From Paraglaciecola sp. (GTDB lineage Bacteria > Pseudomonadota > Gammaproteobacteria > Enterobacterales > Alteromonadaceae), in assembly GCA_009993955.1 (NCBI GenBank), contig JAACSL010000003.1, forward strand, positions 62,001 to 126,000: DNA of 64,000 bases, read 5' to 3'. This document shows positions 18,211 to 27,535 of this stretch, piece after piece (the first letter of the stretch is position 1; every line of letters starts with the position of its first letter). A model generated the notes under the pieces. That model had not been told where the DNA came from. It ran no database searches and worked only from the letters and a program-made list of their open reading frames with translations. The position numbers were made by a program, and so were the translations under genes.

Positions 18211-20343
18211 ATGAAACGCAGCGTGTTTACCGGAGTCATTAGCTTATGTTTGCTAGCTGGCTGCACACCGCCCACCAGTACCCAGCAAGACGAGCAAAAA
18301 TCTATGACCAGTACTACCGTCACTGCACCTTTGTGGCTAGAAGACGTTGAAGGCCAGCAAGCCTTAGACAAAGTCTCGGGGTGGAATAAATCCACCTTGG
18401 ACAAATTAACCGCTGATCCGCGGTATGAGGGCTATCGACAAGCCGCCCTGACGATCGTGAATGCGTCCGATAAAATACCCTACGGCAGTTACCGTGGTGA
18501 CAAAGTATATAACTTTTGGCAAGACGAAAATCACGTGCGTGGTGTATTGCGCCGCACAAGTTTGACCCAGTACGCTGAACAACAGCCGCAGTGGGAAACC
18601 TTATTAGACATCGACGAGTTATCCTCGCGAGAGGAAAAAAATTGGGTCTATAAGGGTTCAAGTTGTTTAGACAGCAATGTAGAGCGTTGCATGGTGTCAC
18701 TGTCTAACGGCGGGAAAGACGCCGCTGAAGTGCGAGAATGGGATCACAGCACAAAGTCTTTTGTTAAAGACGGCTTTTTTGTGCCAGAGGCCAAATCCAG
18801 TATCAGTTGGGCCGATGCCGATACTTTGCATGTGGCCACTGACTGGGGCGAAAATAGTCTGACTGATAGCGGTTATCCATATATTGTGAAGGCCTACAAA
18901 CGGGGGCAGTCTCTCACAGATGCAAGCCCTTTATTTAGCGGTGAAAAAACCGATGTAGGTGTATTTCCTTTCTCTTTGACCTTTGCTGCAAAACAGTTGA
19001 ATTTTGTGGTTCGCGCCGTGACATTTTTTGAAGCTGAGAATTTTTGGTTAAGCGACGCTGGTGAAGCCGTGTCACTTGGCCTGCCAAATACCGCCAATAT
19101 CAATGGGATCTTCAAAGGACAATTGTTGGTGTCCCTCAAAGATGACTGGACTCCAGCGGGCAGTAATGCAACTTTCAAAAGCGGAGCTTTGGTGGCATTT
19201 GACATGCAACAATGGATGGATACAAAAACCATCGGTGCGGTGAGTTTGGTGTATCAACCTACTGAACGTGCCACCCTAGACAGTGTCTCGATAACCGCAA
19301 ATAAGTTGGTGTTAAATCGTTTAGAAAATGTCGCCAACAATATTTATGTCTACGATTTTGATGGCACGTGGCAATACACGAAGCTGGCTTTACCAGAAAA
19401 TGGCAGCATGTCGGTGTCGTCGGCCAATAAAGACAGCGACATTATATTTGTTTCACAAGAGAGTTTTGTGGCACCTGATACCCTCTATCAAGTAGATGTG
19501 AACACCGCCACGATCAGCAGTTTAAAATCTATTCCCGCCCGTTTTGATGCCAAGGATCTCGTGGTTGCGCAACGCTTTGCCAGCTCCACTGATGGGGTGC
19601 AAATCCCGTATTTTGTGATCCACAAACAAGGGATGCAATACGACGGCAGCAATCCCACTTTGCAGTATGCTTACGGTGGCTTTGAAGTATCCATGAAGCC
19701 CAGTTATTCAGGCATATTGGGCAAAAATTGGCTGGAACAAGGCGGTGTGTATGTGCTGGCCAACATCCGTGGCGGTGGAGAATTTGGCCCTGCTTGGCAT
19801 CAGGCAGGCTTAAAAACCAAACGGCAGATTATCTACGACGACATGATTGCCGTGGCCGAAAACATTATTGCCAAAAAAATTACCTCACCCAAACATCTGG
19901 GTATCATGGGTGGATCAAATGGTGGTTTGTTGATGGGGGTGATGTATACCCAGCGGCCAGACTTATGGAACGCGGTAGTGTGTCAGGTTCCCTTGTTAGA
20001 TATGTTGCGTTTTCACACCTTGCTCGCTGGGGCATCATGGGTGGGTGAATACGGTAGTCCTGAAGTGCCAGAAGAACGAGCCTTTTTGGAAAAAATATCG
20101 CCCCTGCACAACATTGACCCAACAGGGCAGTACCCAAGCATTTTATTTGTGACCTCTACCAAGGACGACCGCGTACACCCTGCGCATGCGCGTAAAATGG
20201 CCTACATGTTAGAGCAATACGGTCATGATTTTGAGTATTATGAAAACATCGACGGCGGTCATTCTGCGTCGGCGAATTTACAAGAAACCGCAAAACGAAC
20301 TGCCCTCGAGTATACCTTTTTAAGTCAAAAGCTGATGAACTAG
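18211..20343 (+). CDS. Prolyl oligopeptidase family (S9A) lipoprotein
   Basis: A 710-residue serine peptidase. Residues 1-18 are a lipoprotein signal with lipobox LLAGC (Cys18), so the enzyme is tethered in the envelope. An N-terminal seven-bladed propeller region (about 45-430) precedes the alpha/beta hydrolase domain. There GIMGGSNGGLLMG holds the nucleophile Ser, KDDRVHPAHARKM the Asp, and IDGGHSAS the His. The conserved NIRGGGEFGPAWHQAG and YGGFEVS segments are also present. Family enzymes cut after proline in short peptides. Start at ATG 18211 after AGGAAT. A strong hairpin follows at 20354-20381. Confidence 0.95.
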   Translation: MKRSVFTGVISLCLLAGCTPPTSTQQDEQKSMTSTTVTAPLWLEDVEGQQALDKVSGWNKSTLDKLTADPRYEGYRQAALTIVNASDKIPYGSYRGDKVYNFWQDENHVRGVLRRTSLTQYAEQQPQWETLLDIDELSSREEKNWVYKGSSCLDSNVERCMVSLSNGGKDAAEVREWDHSTKSFVKDGFFVPEAKSSISWADADTLHVATDWGENSLTDSGYPYIVKAYKRGQSLTDASPLFSGEKTDVGVFPFSLTFAAKQLNFVVRAVTFFEAENFWLSDAGEAVSLGLPNTANINGIFKGQLLVSLKDDWTPAGSNATFKSGALVAFDMQQWMDTKTIGAVSLVYQPTERATLDSVSITANKLVLNRLENVANNIYVYDFDGTWQYTKLALPENGSMSVSSANKDSDIIFVSQESFVAPDTLYQVDVNTATISSLKSIPARFDAKDLVVAQRFASSTDGVQIPYFVIHKQGMQYDGSNPTLQYAYGGFEVSMKPSYSGILGKNWLEQGGVYVLANIRGGGEFGPAWHQAGLKTKRQIIYDDMIAVAENIIAKKITSPKHLGIMGGSNGGLLMGVMYTQRPDLWNAVVCQVPLLDMLRFHTLLAGASWVGEYGSPEVPEERAFLEKISPLHNIDPTGQYPSILFVTSTKDDRVHPAHARKMAYMLEQYGHDFEYYENIDGGHSASANLQETAKRTALEYTFLSQKLMN

Positions 20344-20353
20344 CGGCAAGCAA

Positions 20354-20381
20354 AACGCTGTGTGCCCTGGCACACAGCGTT
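20354..20381. terminator. Strong hairpin after the S9 peptidase gene
   Basis: A perfect 12-bp stem (AACGCTGTGTGC at 20354-20365, its complement at 20370-20381) closes a CCTG loop 11 bp past the peptidase stop. No U-run follows on the plus strand; on the minus strand TTTTG follows. It probably marks the transcript end or protects the 3' end. Confidence 0.6.
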
Positions 20382-20395
20382 GACTCATAACCACT

Positions 20396-20914
20396 ATGCG
20401 CGCTTTTTTAGGTTTAAGTGTTGATCCGCACACTGCCACCGCCATCGCTGATTGGCGCAGACAGGTTTTGCCTGCTGTTGCCCATGCAGTTGCCATGGAA
20501 AACTTTCATATTACCCTAGCTTTTCTGGGACACATTAATCCTCTTTAACAGCAAGATCTCGAACAATTCATCGACAACATGCCGCTTTGCCCGGCCTTTT
20601 GCGTGAAGCTCAATACCGTAGGCCATTTTCCCAAAGCAAAAGTACTGTGGCTTGGTTGCTCAGCCGTACCACAGAGCCTGGCAACCTTGGCCGGCCAATT
20701 AAGAGTTCAAGCTCTTAGTGCTGGCATAGCGATGCCAGAACAGGTCTATCGCCCCCATCTGAGTTTGTACCGAAAATGTCCCATGCCCTTATCACCCAGT
20801 CTCCCTCGTGTGCCATTTGAGCTTGGCATCCGCGCATTTCACTTGTATGAATCTGAGTCTGGTGACCAAGGCGTGCGTTATCTTATTCGTCGCACTTGGC
20901 CGCTATTAGATTAA
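20396..20914 (+). pseudogene. thpR: 2'-5' RNA ligase / cyclic phosphodiesterase, broken by a stop codon
   Basis: Read from ATG 20396 the frame gives MRAFLGLSVDPHTATAIADW, a typical ThpR/LigT start, and continues to TAG/TAA at the end of a normal-length protein (172 codons). It is interrupted by TAA at 20546-20548, after HINPL. The first catalytic motif (FHITLAFLG, His-x-Thr) lies before the stop, and the second (YRPHLSLYR, His-x-Ser) after it. Both halves are in the same frame and otherwise well preserved, so a single C-to-T change (CAA to TAA) would explain it. Options are a recent pseudogene, stop read-through, or a sequencing error. A restart at ATG 20579 would lack the first histidine. 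Confidence 0.85.
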
Positions 20915-21001
20915 ATTTTGTCGCGCTAAATACCCATTTTGGCGCGTTGTCGTTGTGCAAATCCCCTCAGTCTTTCAGCATGCAAGACGGAGGAGAAAAC
21001 G

Positions 21002-21772
21002 ATGAAAAAATTGATTGCTATCATTGGTTTATTGAGTTTAATCGGGTGTGTCGAAGCAGCTGAAGCAGTGCAACCAACTCTCTATGAGCAGGCCTTGGCG
21101 ACCAGTACACGGCCGGCCGCAGATAAAGACGTGGATTTCCGTCGCCATCCTGAAAAAGTCTTGGCTTTTTTTCAAGTTCAACCCGGGCAACGGGTATTAG
21201 ACTTGTTTTCAGGTGGCGGATACTACACTGAATTGGCATCCATTGTGGTGGGTGAGCAGGGGCGCGTAGACGCCCATAATAATAATGCTTACATTCATTA
21301 TATTGGTGCCGACAAACTGCTCAAACGCTACGAAAAAAATCGCCTGAGTAACGTGTCGCAGTTGCATCAGGAAGGCAATGATCTGGATCTGTGCGAGGCA
21401 TGTTATGACCGCGTTCTGATGATCCTTACCTACCATGATTTGTTTTACGTAGACGAAAAAAGCGGCTGGCCGGCCATTGATGCACAGCTGCTGTTAAGCA
21501 AAGTGCGGCGAGCCTTAAAGCCAGATGGTTTGGTGGGTATTATTGACCACAATGCTGTTGCTGGTGCCACTGTCGACACTGCCCAGACCTTGCATCGCAT
21601 CGATCCACAAATAATTAAGGATGGTATGACACAGTGGGGCTTTAGCTTGCAAGCGGAAGCGGACTTTTTAGCCAATCCCGCTGATAGCGGTGAGCTGCCC
21701 ATGTGGGATGAATCAGTGCGCGGCCATACCAATCGTGCGGTATTGTTGTTTGGGTTAAACCACAGCCAATAA
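21002..21772 (+). CDS. Exported class I methyltransferase-fold protein
   Basis: A 256-residue protein starting at ATG 21002 behind GGAGGAG. Residues 1-16 resemble a lipoprotein signal with lipobox LIGC (Cys16), although cleavage after VEA by signal peptidase I is also possible. The remainder is a Rossmann methyltransferase like those of COG4798. SAM motif I is VLDLFSGGGYYT (65-76), followed by RVLMILTYHDLFYVD and ALKPDGLVGIIDHNA (motif IV to VI region). The SAM-binding motif appears intact although the protein should be outside the cytoplasm, where SAM is not expected. Substrate unknown. It stands alone between thpR and a sulfotransferase gene on the other strand. Confidence 0.85.
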   Translation: MKKLIAIIGLLSLIGCVEAAEAVQPTLYEQALATSTRPAADKDVDFRRHPEKVLAFFQVQPGQRVLDLFSGGGYYTELASIVVGEQGRVDAHNNNAYIHYIGADKLLKRYEKNRLSNVSQLHQEGNDLDLCEACYDRVLMILTYHDLFYVDEKSGWPAIDAQLLLSKVRRALKPDGLVGIIDHNAVAGATVDTAQTLHRIDPQIIKDGMTQWGFSLQAEADFLANPADSGELPMWDESVRGHTNRAVLLFGLNHSQ

Positions 21773-21795
21773 GCGATAAATCAACCTATTTGCCA

Positions 21796-22584
21796 TTAAC
21801 AATAACCTAAGATGCGGCGCAGATTGGGCGCCGCATATTCCACAAGTTGTTTTTGTGCCAGCGGTAATTCGTCGGGAATGGCCAGTAACTGGCCTTTGAG
21901 GTTTTCACGTGCCGTGCCACTTTGCTGGCGGTCCGAACCAATTTTTACTCGTTCTTGCCAGTCTGAGGGCAGTGTCGTGATACCCAAATGGGCGAGCAGT
22001 TCAGAGAAAAACTGTTGGGCGGCGGGGGTATCGAGCTGGCGTACATGCCGGCTCAGTTCTTCGTAGCGCACCAGCGTCGCTGCTGTACCGAGCCACGCCA
22101 CCGCGTTGTGCGTGTAGATTTCTTGCAGGCTCGGTGCTTTTTGGTAGATGCCAAAAATCATCATATTGAACAGTTCTTCAGGGCTGATTCGTCCGCCTTT
22201 TAAGTGCTCTAACGATCCCTGAAAGGTATCTGAAACAAAAAAACGTGCCCGAGCCAGCACCCAATCATAAGGATCCCGTACTAACAGTAATTGTTTAACG
22301 CCGTTTAAGGCCATGGCAGATTCGTCAGAGAATAATAAATGCCCCCAACTGAGTTTTGGCTGTTTAAGATCAAAAGCACTGAGGTGTTGAGCTAGAATGG
22401 GGATCTGAATAAAAGCAGGATGATATTGCTGAGCTGGTGGCACAAACATGCGCAGAATGTTACGCAACAGATGGGTACCACACTTGGGCACTGAATTAAG
22501 AAACACGGGGTGCGGCAAAGCCTGTTGGCTAAACTGCGCATTCATTTGATTGAGTGTATCCGCTGGCAAATTAACGGTTGGCAT
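21796..22584 (-). CDS. Sulfotransferase family protein
   Basis: A 262-residue PAPS-dependent sulfotransferase-like protein. The 5'-phosphosulfate loop is SVPKCGTHLL (31-40) and the 3'-phosphate motif is LLLVRDPYDWVLARARFF. ATLVRYEELSRH is the usual strand before the C-terminal helices, and the fold ends with RILGYC. It has no signal peptide or membrane helix. The acceptor is unknown; similar bacterial proteins modify glycans or small molecules. It is downstream of the large TonB receptor on the same strand, separated from it by a terminator at 22661-22684, so it is probably transcribed separately. Confidence 0.85.
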   Translation of the reverse strand: MPTVNLPADTLNQMNAQFSQQALPHPVFLNSVPKCGTHLLRNILRMFVPPAQQYHPAFIQIPILAQHLSAFDLKQPKLSWGHLLFSDESAMALNGVKQLLLVRDPYDWVLARARFFVSDTFQGSLEHLKGGRISPEELFNMMIFGIYQKAPSLQEIYTHNAVAWLGTAATLVRYEELSRHVRQLDTPAAQQFFSELLAHLGITTLPSDWQERVKIGSDRQQSGTARENLKGQLLAIPDELPLAQKQLVEYAAPNLRRILGYC

Positions 22585-22660
22585 AAGCTATTTGTATTCC
22601 ACAAAGGCTGAGATTTACGTTGCACTTTGCAACAACACTAAGCCACAAAAACTAACATAA

Positions 22661-22684
22661 AAAAGCCGACCGAAGTCGGCTTTT
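22661..22684. terminator. Bidirectional-type terminator after the TonB receptor
   Basis: A perfect 10-bp stem (AAAAGCCGAC at 22661-22670, complement at 22675-22684) with a CGAA tetraloop. The A-run on one side and T-run on the other give a U-tract in either direction. It ends the TonB receptor transcript 15 bp after its stop. Confidence 0.92.
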
Positions 22685-22698
22685 ATGCATGGCTGGTG

Positions 22699-25692
22699 TT
22701 AAAAATCGTAAGAAAGATTTAAAAACACTCGGCGCCCTAACCAATCATATTGACTGTAAAACGCAGAACGTCCCTGGGTATTGAGTTCTCCGAGGTTGAG
22801 GGTGGTAACCTGCGGTGGTTGCTTATCAAAGGCGTTGGCCACACCAAAGGCCGTTTTTAAACCTTGATCTTTCCAGTCGTAAATCACTGAAAACGCATGA
22901 TACATCACACTGTCACTGGCGATCACCACATCGTATTGCTCACCACGATAGGTGGCCGTGGATTTACCCACCCGCTCTTCATAAGCCTCACGGTTTGATA
23001 CGCCACCGATATAATTGATGTTCCAGTTGAAAACCCAGTTGTCGTTTTGCAGCGCTAGGTTGTAAGTGGCCACATGTTTGGGATCACCAAACTCACCGTT
23101 GGTATCAATGACAGTATCCGCAAAAAATGCTTCCTTCGATTCCAGCTGAAAGGTGTGCTGAGTATCAAAACGCAGGTTGCCGTAAGACGTATCCACGCTG
23201 TAAGACAAGGCCACATCATAGCCCTTGTTAATTTGCGAGGCGATGTTGATGTATTGATCCTGCACACTAACAATGCCTTGGAAACTGGTATTGGGATCGT
23301 CTTCACGCTGGAACAAGCTACACAATGGATCAGTGGGGAAAAACTCTGAAGCGTAACATTTGCCGAGGATCGTGGCCGCCCCCAATTGTGTGACTTCGTT
23401 GTTGATTTCGATATTGAAATAATCCACCGACATGCTTAAGTCAGCAAAATCCGGTGTCCAGATCAAACCCAAGGTTCTGGCCACAGAGGTTTCGGCTTTT
23501 AATATACCCACTCCACCACCTGATACAATAGTGGCGGTCGATCCACCGCCCACGTAGTTAGCGGGAACGCCATCGGCGGCACAATTGTCTGCGGTGGTTT
23601 GGGTAATGGCACCGGTATCAAGTGATTCACCCCAGTTGATACAGGGATCAATCTGTCGTTGACTTAAAAAGCCAGTTTCATTGGCTAAGTACAATTCAAA
23701 CAAAGCAGGCGAGCGAAATGAGGTACCACGTGACGCTCTAACCCGCCATGCATCGTCAATTTTCCAGTTAAGCCCAACTTTGAAGGTATTGCCATCACCA
23801 TAAGAATCCACGTCGGTATAACGACCTGAAAGTTCCATCTCGAGGTATTTAGTCATGAATGCATCTTCAAGCAAGGGCACCTTAAACTCTGTGTAAACTG
23901 AGGTGGTGTTGTCTTTACCACGGGTGATGCCCGCCGATGATGAACCCCATACATTGTTAGTACGTGAAGCCTCACCTGGCACATCATCCAGTTCGTCTTT
24001 CTGATACGCCGCACCAAAAACAGCGCCCACCGGCCCCGCCGGCAACGAGAATAAATCACCCGACACATAAAATTCTAGGGTGCTTTGTTTGTACACGGTT
24101 TTACCCCGGTCGACGCCAAACATATAAGCCGCCACGTCATCCGGTATATTACCGGCCAAGAAGTTGGGATCTAACCAAGGGATATCGACACAGGGTACAC
24201 CACGCACTGAGGAAACATCTCCCTCACACGACCCCGTTAAGAAATCTTGGTCAGAGATACTGTCATCAAAAATGATGTCGCGAACATATTTACCGTCCGA
24301 ACGACTATTTTGATACGACAAATCAAAGTACCAACCTGTATCAGCGAGGTCTCCCGTCATGCCAAATACAAAACGGCGGTAGTCGACGGTGACTTCGCTG
24401 CCAAACTTATCAGTCACGGCTAAGGGGCTCAAATACTGGGCACCCGTCCATCCTTCACTTAAGGGGTTGCCGCCAAAGAAGTTTTCATTGTAGATGTAAC
24501 CCCAAAATTGACGGTAAGCATTGCTGGTGGTTTGACGCCGGTTGAGCAACATCTCGGCATACAAGTCGATGTTGTCAGTCAAGGCATAGTCGGCTTGTGC
24601 ATAGATTGTGCTGCGCACGTTTTTTGGCACCAAGGATTCCAAATCCTGGAAAGGATGGTCGGCGTTATCTACGCCATCCGTTGCCCGGCTATAAGCCACT
24701 GGAAACCAGCCAGGTGGGGTAGCCATATGATCAGGATTGTTAGGATCGGTGACTAAACCAGGCACGTAGTTACCTAAGTTTCCGTCATAATCGTATTGAA
24801 AACGGGTAGGCGCACCGGTGCCCGGCACGTTGCTGTTTTCTTCTTGATAGTCATACACCCATACGTGTCCCCAGACTGCATCATTACAGTGGTATTTATT
24901 GGTGCGAGGGTCAATCACATCGGCTCTTTCCCCACTGGTGGTATCAAAAATATATTGCTCACCACAGCTAAAATAATCTCGATCACCTTTGGCTAACTCA
25001 GACTTTTTGTTGTAGTCAGCGGTGATGGAAAAAGACCCACGTTTGAAGGTTTGCCCATAGGTGGCGTTAATTCGAAACTCTTCACCACCACTCTCACCCG
25101 GTTGTGAAAATGAGGTTTCGACGTTACCGCCGTCTTGTTTTTTGGTGATGATGTTTACTACCCCAGCGACGGCATCAGAACCGTAGACAGATGAGGCACC
25201 ATCTTTTAGGATTTCAACACGCTCTATAACAGATAAAGGCAGCACGTTCAGGTCAAAGGCAGATACTCCACCGCGTGTACCCGCAGGACCTGCCCGTCGA
25301 CCGTTTAATAACACTAAAGTACGACTGGCGCCTAAACCTCGCAACGACAGCGTTTCGGCACCAGTTCCCCCGTCTTGCACAAAGGCGGTAGAGGTGGCGG
25401 AGGTAACTTGATTCGAACCAGAGGCAATGGTGGAGTTGCGCAGTAAGGCACCGATATCACCTAAGCCCTGAGACACAGCTGTTTCAGCACTGATAATGTC
25501 GACCGGACGAGCCTCATCAAAGCCGCCAGTGCGGATCCGTGAACCGGTAATAACAATTTTTTCTTCCTGTGTAGTTTCGTTGTCTGCTGCAATTTCTTGG
25601 GCATACAGGCTACAGGTATTGGCTGCTAGGGCAAAACCAATCGCATGAGCCAAAGGGCGTTTTTTTAGCACCCGTAAAAATGATGTTTTCAT
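22699..25692 (-). CDS. TonB-dependent outer-membrane receptor
   Basis: A 997-residue outer-membrane receptor. The signal peptide ends at about SLYA (residue 31). EEKIVITGSRI is the TonB-box-like segment. The plug domain follows (about 50-190, with LSLRGLGASRTLVLLNGRRAG and YGSDAVAGVVNIITKK), then a 22-strand barrel to the terminal RRVFLNLSYDF, ending in Phe as expected. DNIDLYAEMLLNRRQT and VRASRGTSFRSPALFELYL are typical strand texts. This is the large subclass with long extracellular loops, common in Alteromonadales, that imports oligosaccharides, peptides or other large solutes. The ligand is not evident: neighbours are a sulfotransferase and purU. A palindrome at 25720-25734 precedes the start. 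Confidence 0.95.
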   Translation of the reverse strand: MKTSFLRVLKKRPLAHAIGFALAANTCSLYAQEIAADNETTQEEKIVITGSRIRTGGFDEARPVDIISAETAVSQGLGDIGALLRNSTIASGSNQVTSATSTAFVQDGGTGAETLSLRGLGASRTLVLLNGRRAGPAGTRGGVSAFDLNVLPLSVIERVEILKDGASSVYGSDAVAGVVNIITKKQDGGNVETSFSQPGESGGEEFRINATYGQTFKRGSFSITADYNKKSELAKGDRDYFSCGEQYIFDTTSGERADVIDPRTNKYHCNDAVWGHVWVYDYQEENSNVPGTGAPTRFQYDYDGNLGNYVPGLVTDPNNPDHMATPPGWFPVAYSRATDGVDNADHPFQDLESLVPKNVRSTIYAQADYALTDNIDLYAEMLLNRRQTTSNAYRQFWGYIYNENFFGGNPLSEGWTGAQYLSPLAVTDKFGSEVTVDYRRFVFGMTGDLADTGWYFDLSYQNSRSDGKYVRDIIFDDSISDQDFLTGSCEGDVSSVRGVPCVDIPWLDPNFLAGNIPDDVAAYMFGVDRGKTVYKQSTLEFYVSGDLFSLPAGPVGAVFGAAYQKDELDDVPGEASRTNNVWGSSSAGITRGKDNTTSVYTEFKVPLLEDAFMTKYLEMELSGRYTDVDSYGDGNTFKVGLNWKIDDAWRVRASRGTSFRSPALFELYLANETGFLSQRQIDPCINWGESLDTGAITQTTADNCAADGVPANYVGGGSTATIVSGGGVGILKAETSVARTLGLIWTPDFADLSMSVDYFNIEINNEVTQLGAATILGKCYASEFFPTDPLCSLFQREDDPNTSFQGIVSVQDQYINIASQINKGYDVALSYSVDTSYGNLRFDTQHTFQLESKEAFFADTVIDTNGEFGDPKHVATYNLALQNDNWVFNWNINYIGGVSNREAYEERVGKSTATYRGEQYDVVIASDSVMYHAFSVIYDWKDQGLKTAFGVANAFDKQPPQVTTLNLGELNTQGRSAFYSQYDWLGRRVFLNLSYDF

Positions 25693-26042
25693 GTGTGATT
25701 CCCATTTAAGTTAATAATGCTGACTGGGAGTCAGTCTATTTTTTGCGCTACCCTTTTACGTCAAGAGCTATCTCATGGCGGTATTCTAGGTTGGACAACC
25801 CATGCTAGCAGTGCCCGACAAATGCCAGCAAACGAGCTTGTCCCACCAAACATCGGGTTTATCCCTCATATTGATCTTTTGATTGAAAGGCCTCGTGTTT
25901 GTGACAAATCTTGCTGCATTTACCCAGGCAATCAGCGACGGTGCTGCAAGCTGCGATTAATTATGCAATAGATGCTTTTGTTCTTTACCCACCGCATCAG
26001 GCAAGCCAGAATGGCGTTCTAATTGACCAGAGAGGTGGATGA
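25693..26042. other. Intergenic region between the TonB receptor and purU
   Basis: About 350 bp with divergent genes on either side. The only clear structure is the inverted repeat at 25720-25734. No convincing promoter boxes or terminators were found in the remainder, and a plus-strand frame at 25717-25971 has no family match or ribosome site. Confidence 0.6.
25720..25734. promoter_or_regulatory. Palindrome upstream of the TonB receptor gene
   Basis: CTGACT-GGG-AGTCAG is a perfect 6-bp inverted repeat with a 3-bp centre, 28 bp upstream of the receptor start. Its position would suit a repressor site or a leader hairpin close to the ribosome site. No regulator gene is adjacent. Confidence 0.4.
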
Positions 26043-26897
26043 ATGCAGCAAACGTTTAGGCTAGTGATTGATTGCCCAGACCAAGTCGGCTTGGTGGCGC
26101 AGGTCAGTCAATTTTTAGCCAATCACAACGCCACGATAGTTGAGGCGAGCCATCATACAGATTTACAAACTGGGCGTTTTTTTATGCGTCATGAAATCCG
26201 TGCTGACTCGGTGAGTTTGAGTCTTGACCACATGCAGCAAGCGATTGCCCCTATTGCTCAGCAATTTTCGATGAATTGGAAGTTGAGTGATTCTTTACGT
26301 AAACAGCGCGTGGTGATGTTAGCCAGTCACGAATCGCATTGTTTGATGGACATTTTGCATCGCTGGCACAGTGGTGAGTTGTATTGTGATATTCCCTGCA
26401 TTATTGCCAATCATCCACAGATGAAACAGTTTGCCGATTGGCACAATATTCCTTTTCATTGGGTGGACTTCAAAGATCAAAGTAAACAACAAGCCTTTGC
26501 CGAAATTGAACGTTTGATCGCGGCCTATCAGGCCGATCTCACCGTGCTTGCGCGTTTTATGCAGATCATACCTGACCATCTATGTCAGAAGCTGGCAGGC
26601 AAAGCGATCAACATCCATCACAGTTTTTTACCCTCTTTTGCAGGGGCTAAACCCTATCAACAAGCCTATGATCGAGGGGTGAAATTGATCGGTGCAACCT
26701 GTCACTATGTGACCAGTGATCTTGATGAAGGGCCGATCATTGAACAAGAAGTGATGCGTATTAGTCATAGCGACAGCTCGGCTGACATGGTGCGCAAAGG
26801 CAAAAACTGTGAAAAAACCGCCCTCGCGAATGGCCTACGTTATCACTTGGAAGACCGGGTTATTATTCACAAAAATAAAACGGTAGTTTTTGCGTAA
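26043..26897 (+). CDS. purU: Formyltetrahydrofolate deformylase
   Basis: Hydrolyses 10-formyl-tetrahydrofolate to formate and tetrahydrofolate, balancing the one-carbon pool and feeding formate to PurT. The 284 residues comprise an N-terminal ACT domain (LVIDCPDQVGLVAQVSQFL, 1-80) and a formyltransferase-like catalytic domain (from about 88, RVVMLASHESHCLMDIL). Catalytic residues lie in INIHHSFLPSFAGAKPY (Asn and His) and VTSDLDEGPII (Asp). KGKNCEKTALANGLRYHLEDRV is the usual C-terminus. Start at ATG 26043 after GAGGTGG. The stop overlaps the next gene's start (TAATG), so the two are translated together. Confidence 0.96.
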   Translation: MQQTFRLVIDCPDQVGLVAQVSQFLANHNATIVEASHHTDLQTGRFFMRHEIRADSVSLSLDHMQQAIAPIAQQFSMNWKLSDSLRKQRVVMLASHESHCLMDILHRWHSGELYCDIPCIIANHPQMKQFADWHNIPFHWVDFKDQSKQQAFAEIERLIAAYQADLTVLARFMQIIPDHLCQKLAGKAINIHHSFLPSFAGAKPYQQAYDRGVKLIGATCHYVTSDLDEGPIIEQEVMRISHSDSSADMVRKGKNCEKTALANGLRYHLEDRVIIHKNKTVVFA

Positions 26898-27502
26898 TGC
26901 CCCTGTATTTGGTGCGCCATGGTGAAACCGACAGCAATCGTGACAGGATAGTGCAAACTCCTGATACACCTTTATCAAAACGCGGCGAAAGCCAAGTTCA
27001 ACAGCTAGCCCAGCGCTTTGCGTCACAGCGTATTGCTGCAGTGTTATGCAGTGACTATTGGCGTACCCAACAAACGGCGGCGCCCTTGGTCGCTAAACAA
27101 AACTGTGTGTTGCAACTCAGTCCTTTATTACGTGAACGGAACTTTGGAGATTTACGTGGCCGGTCTTACCTCGAGGTGGGGGAGGACTTTCATCGTCCAG
27201 ATTATCTGCCGGTCAACGGCGAGAGTCATGAGGTGTTTGTTAACCGCGTAGCTGAGGCCTGGCAATATGTACTGACAGAATGTCAGCGTTTCGATGGCCA
27301 AGTTGTCGTCATCACACATGGTTTAGTGCTAAGAGAAATGGTTAAAAACCACTTAAACCCCGCGGACCCTTTGGTATTCGCGCAGGCAGAATTTGCCAAT
27401 ACCAGCGTGACGACCCTTGATTGGGCGGATAAAAAAACGATACTAGGTTTAGCAGACGCCAGTCATTTAGCGGAGCACACTAATCTTGGTGGCATTGCCT
27501 AA
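26897..27502 (+). CDS. Histidine phosphatase superfamily protein
   Basis: A 201-residue phosphoglycerate mutase-like phosphatase. LVRHGETDSN carries the phosphoacceptor His8; CSDYWRTQQTAAPL has the second Arg; RERNFGDLRGRS has the Glu/Arg pair; VITHGLVLREM has the second His. All catalytic residues are present. It is coupled to purU by a TAATG overlap. The pairing suggests a role near folate or purine metabolism, but the substrate is unknown. Several small members dephosphorylate nucleotides or alpha-ribazole phosphate; a CobC-like role is possible because a cbiB-like gene is in this window, though far away. Confidence 0.88.
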   Translation: MPLYLVRHGETDSNRDRIVQTPDTPLSKRGESQVQQLAQRFASQRIAAVLCSDYWRTQQTAAPLVAKQNCVLQLSPLLRERNFGDLRGRSYLEVGEDFHRPDYLPVNGESHEVFVNRVAEAWQYVLTECQRFDGQVVVITHGLVLREMVKNHLNPADPLVFAQAEFANTSVTTLDWADKKTILGLADASHLAEHTNLGGIA

Positions 27503-27535
27503 CTTAGGGGATGAGTTGATGTAATAAAGGCGGGC

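Noticed and set aside
25717-25971. 84-codon frame in the receptor/purU gap
   Set aside because: It runs through the palindrome, has no ribosome site, and its text is Cys/Arg-rich without a recognisable fold.
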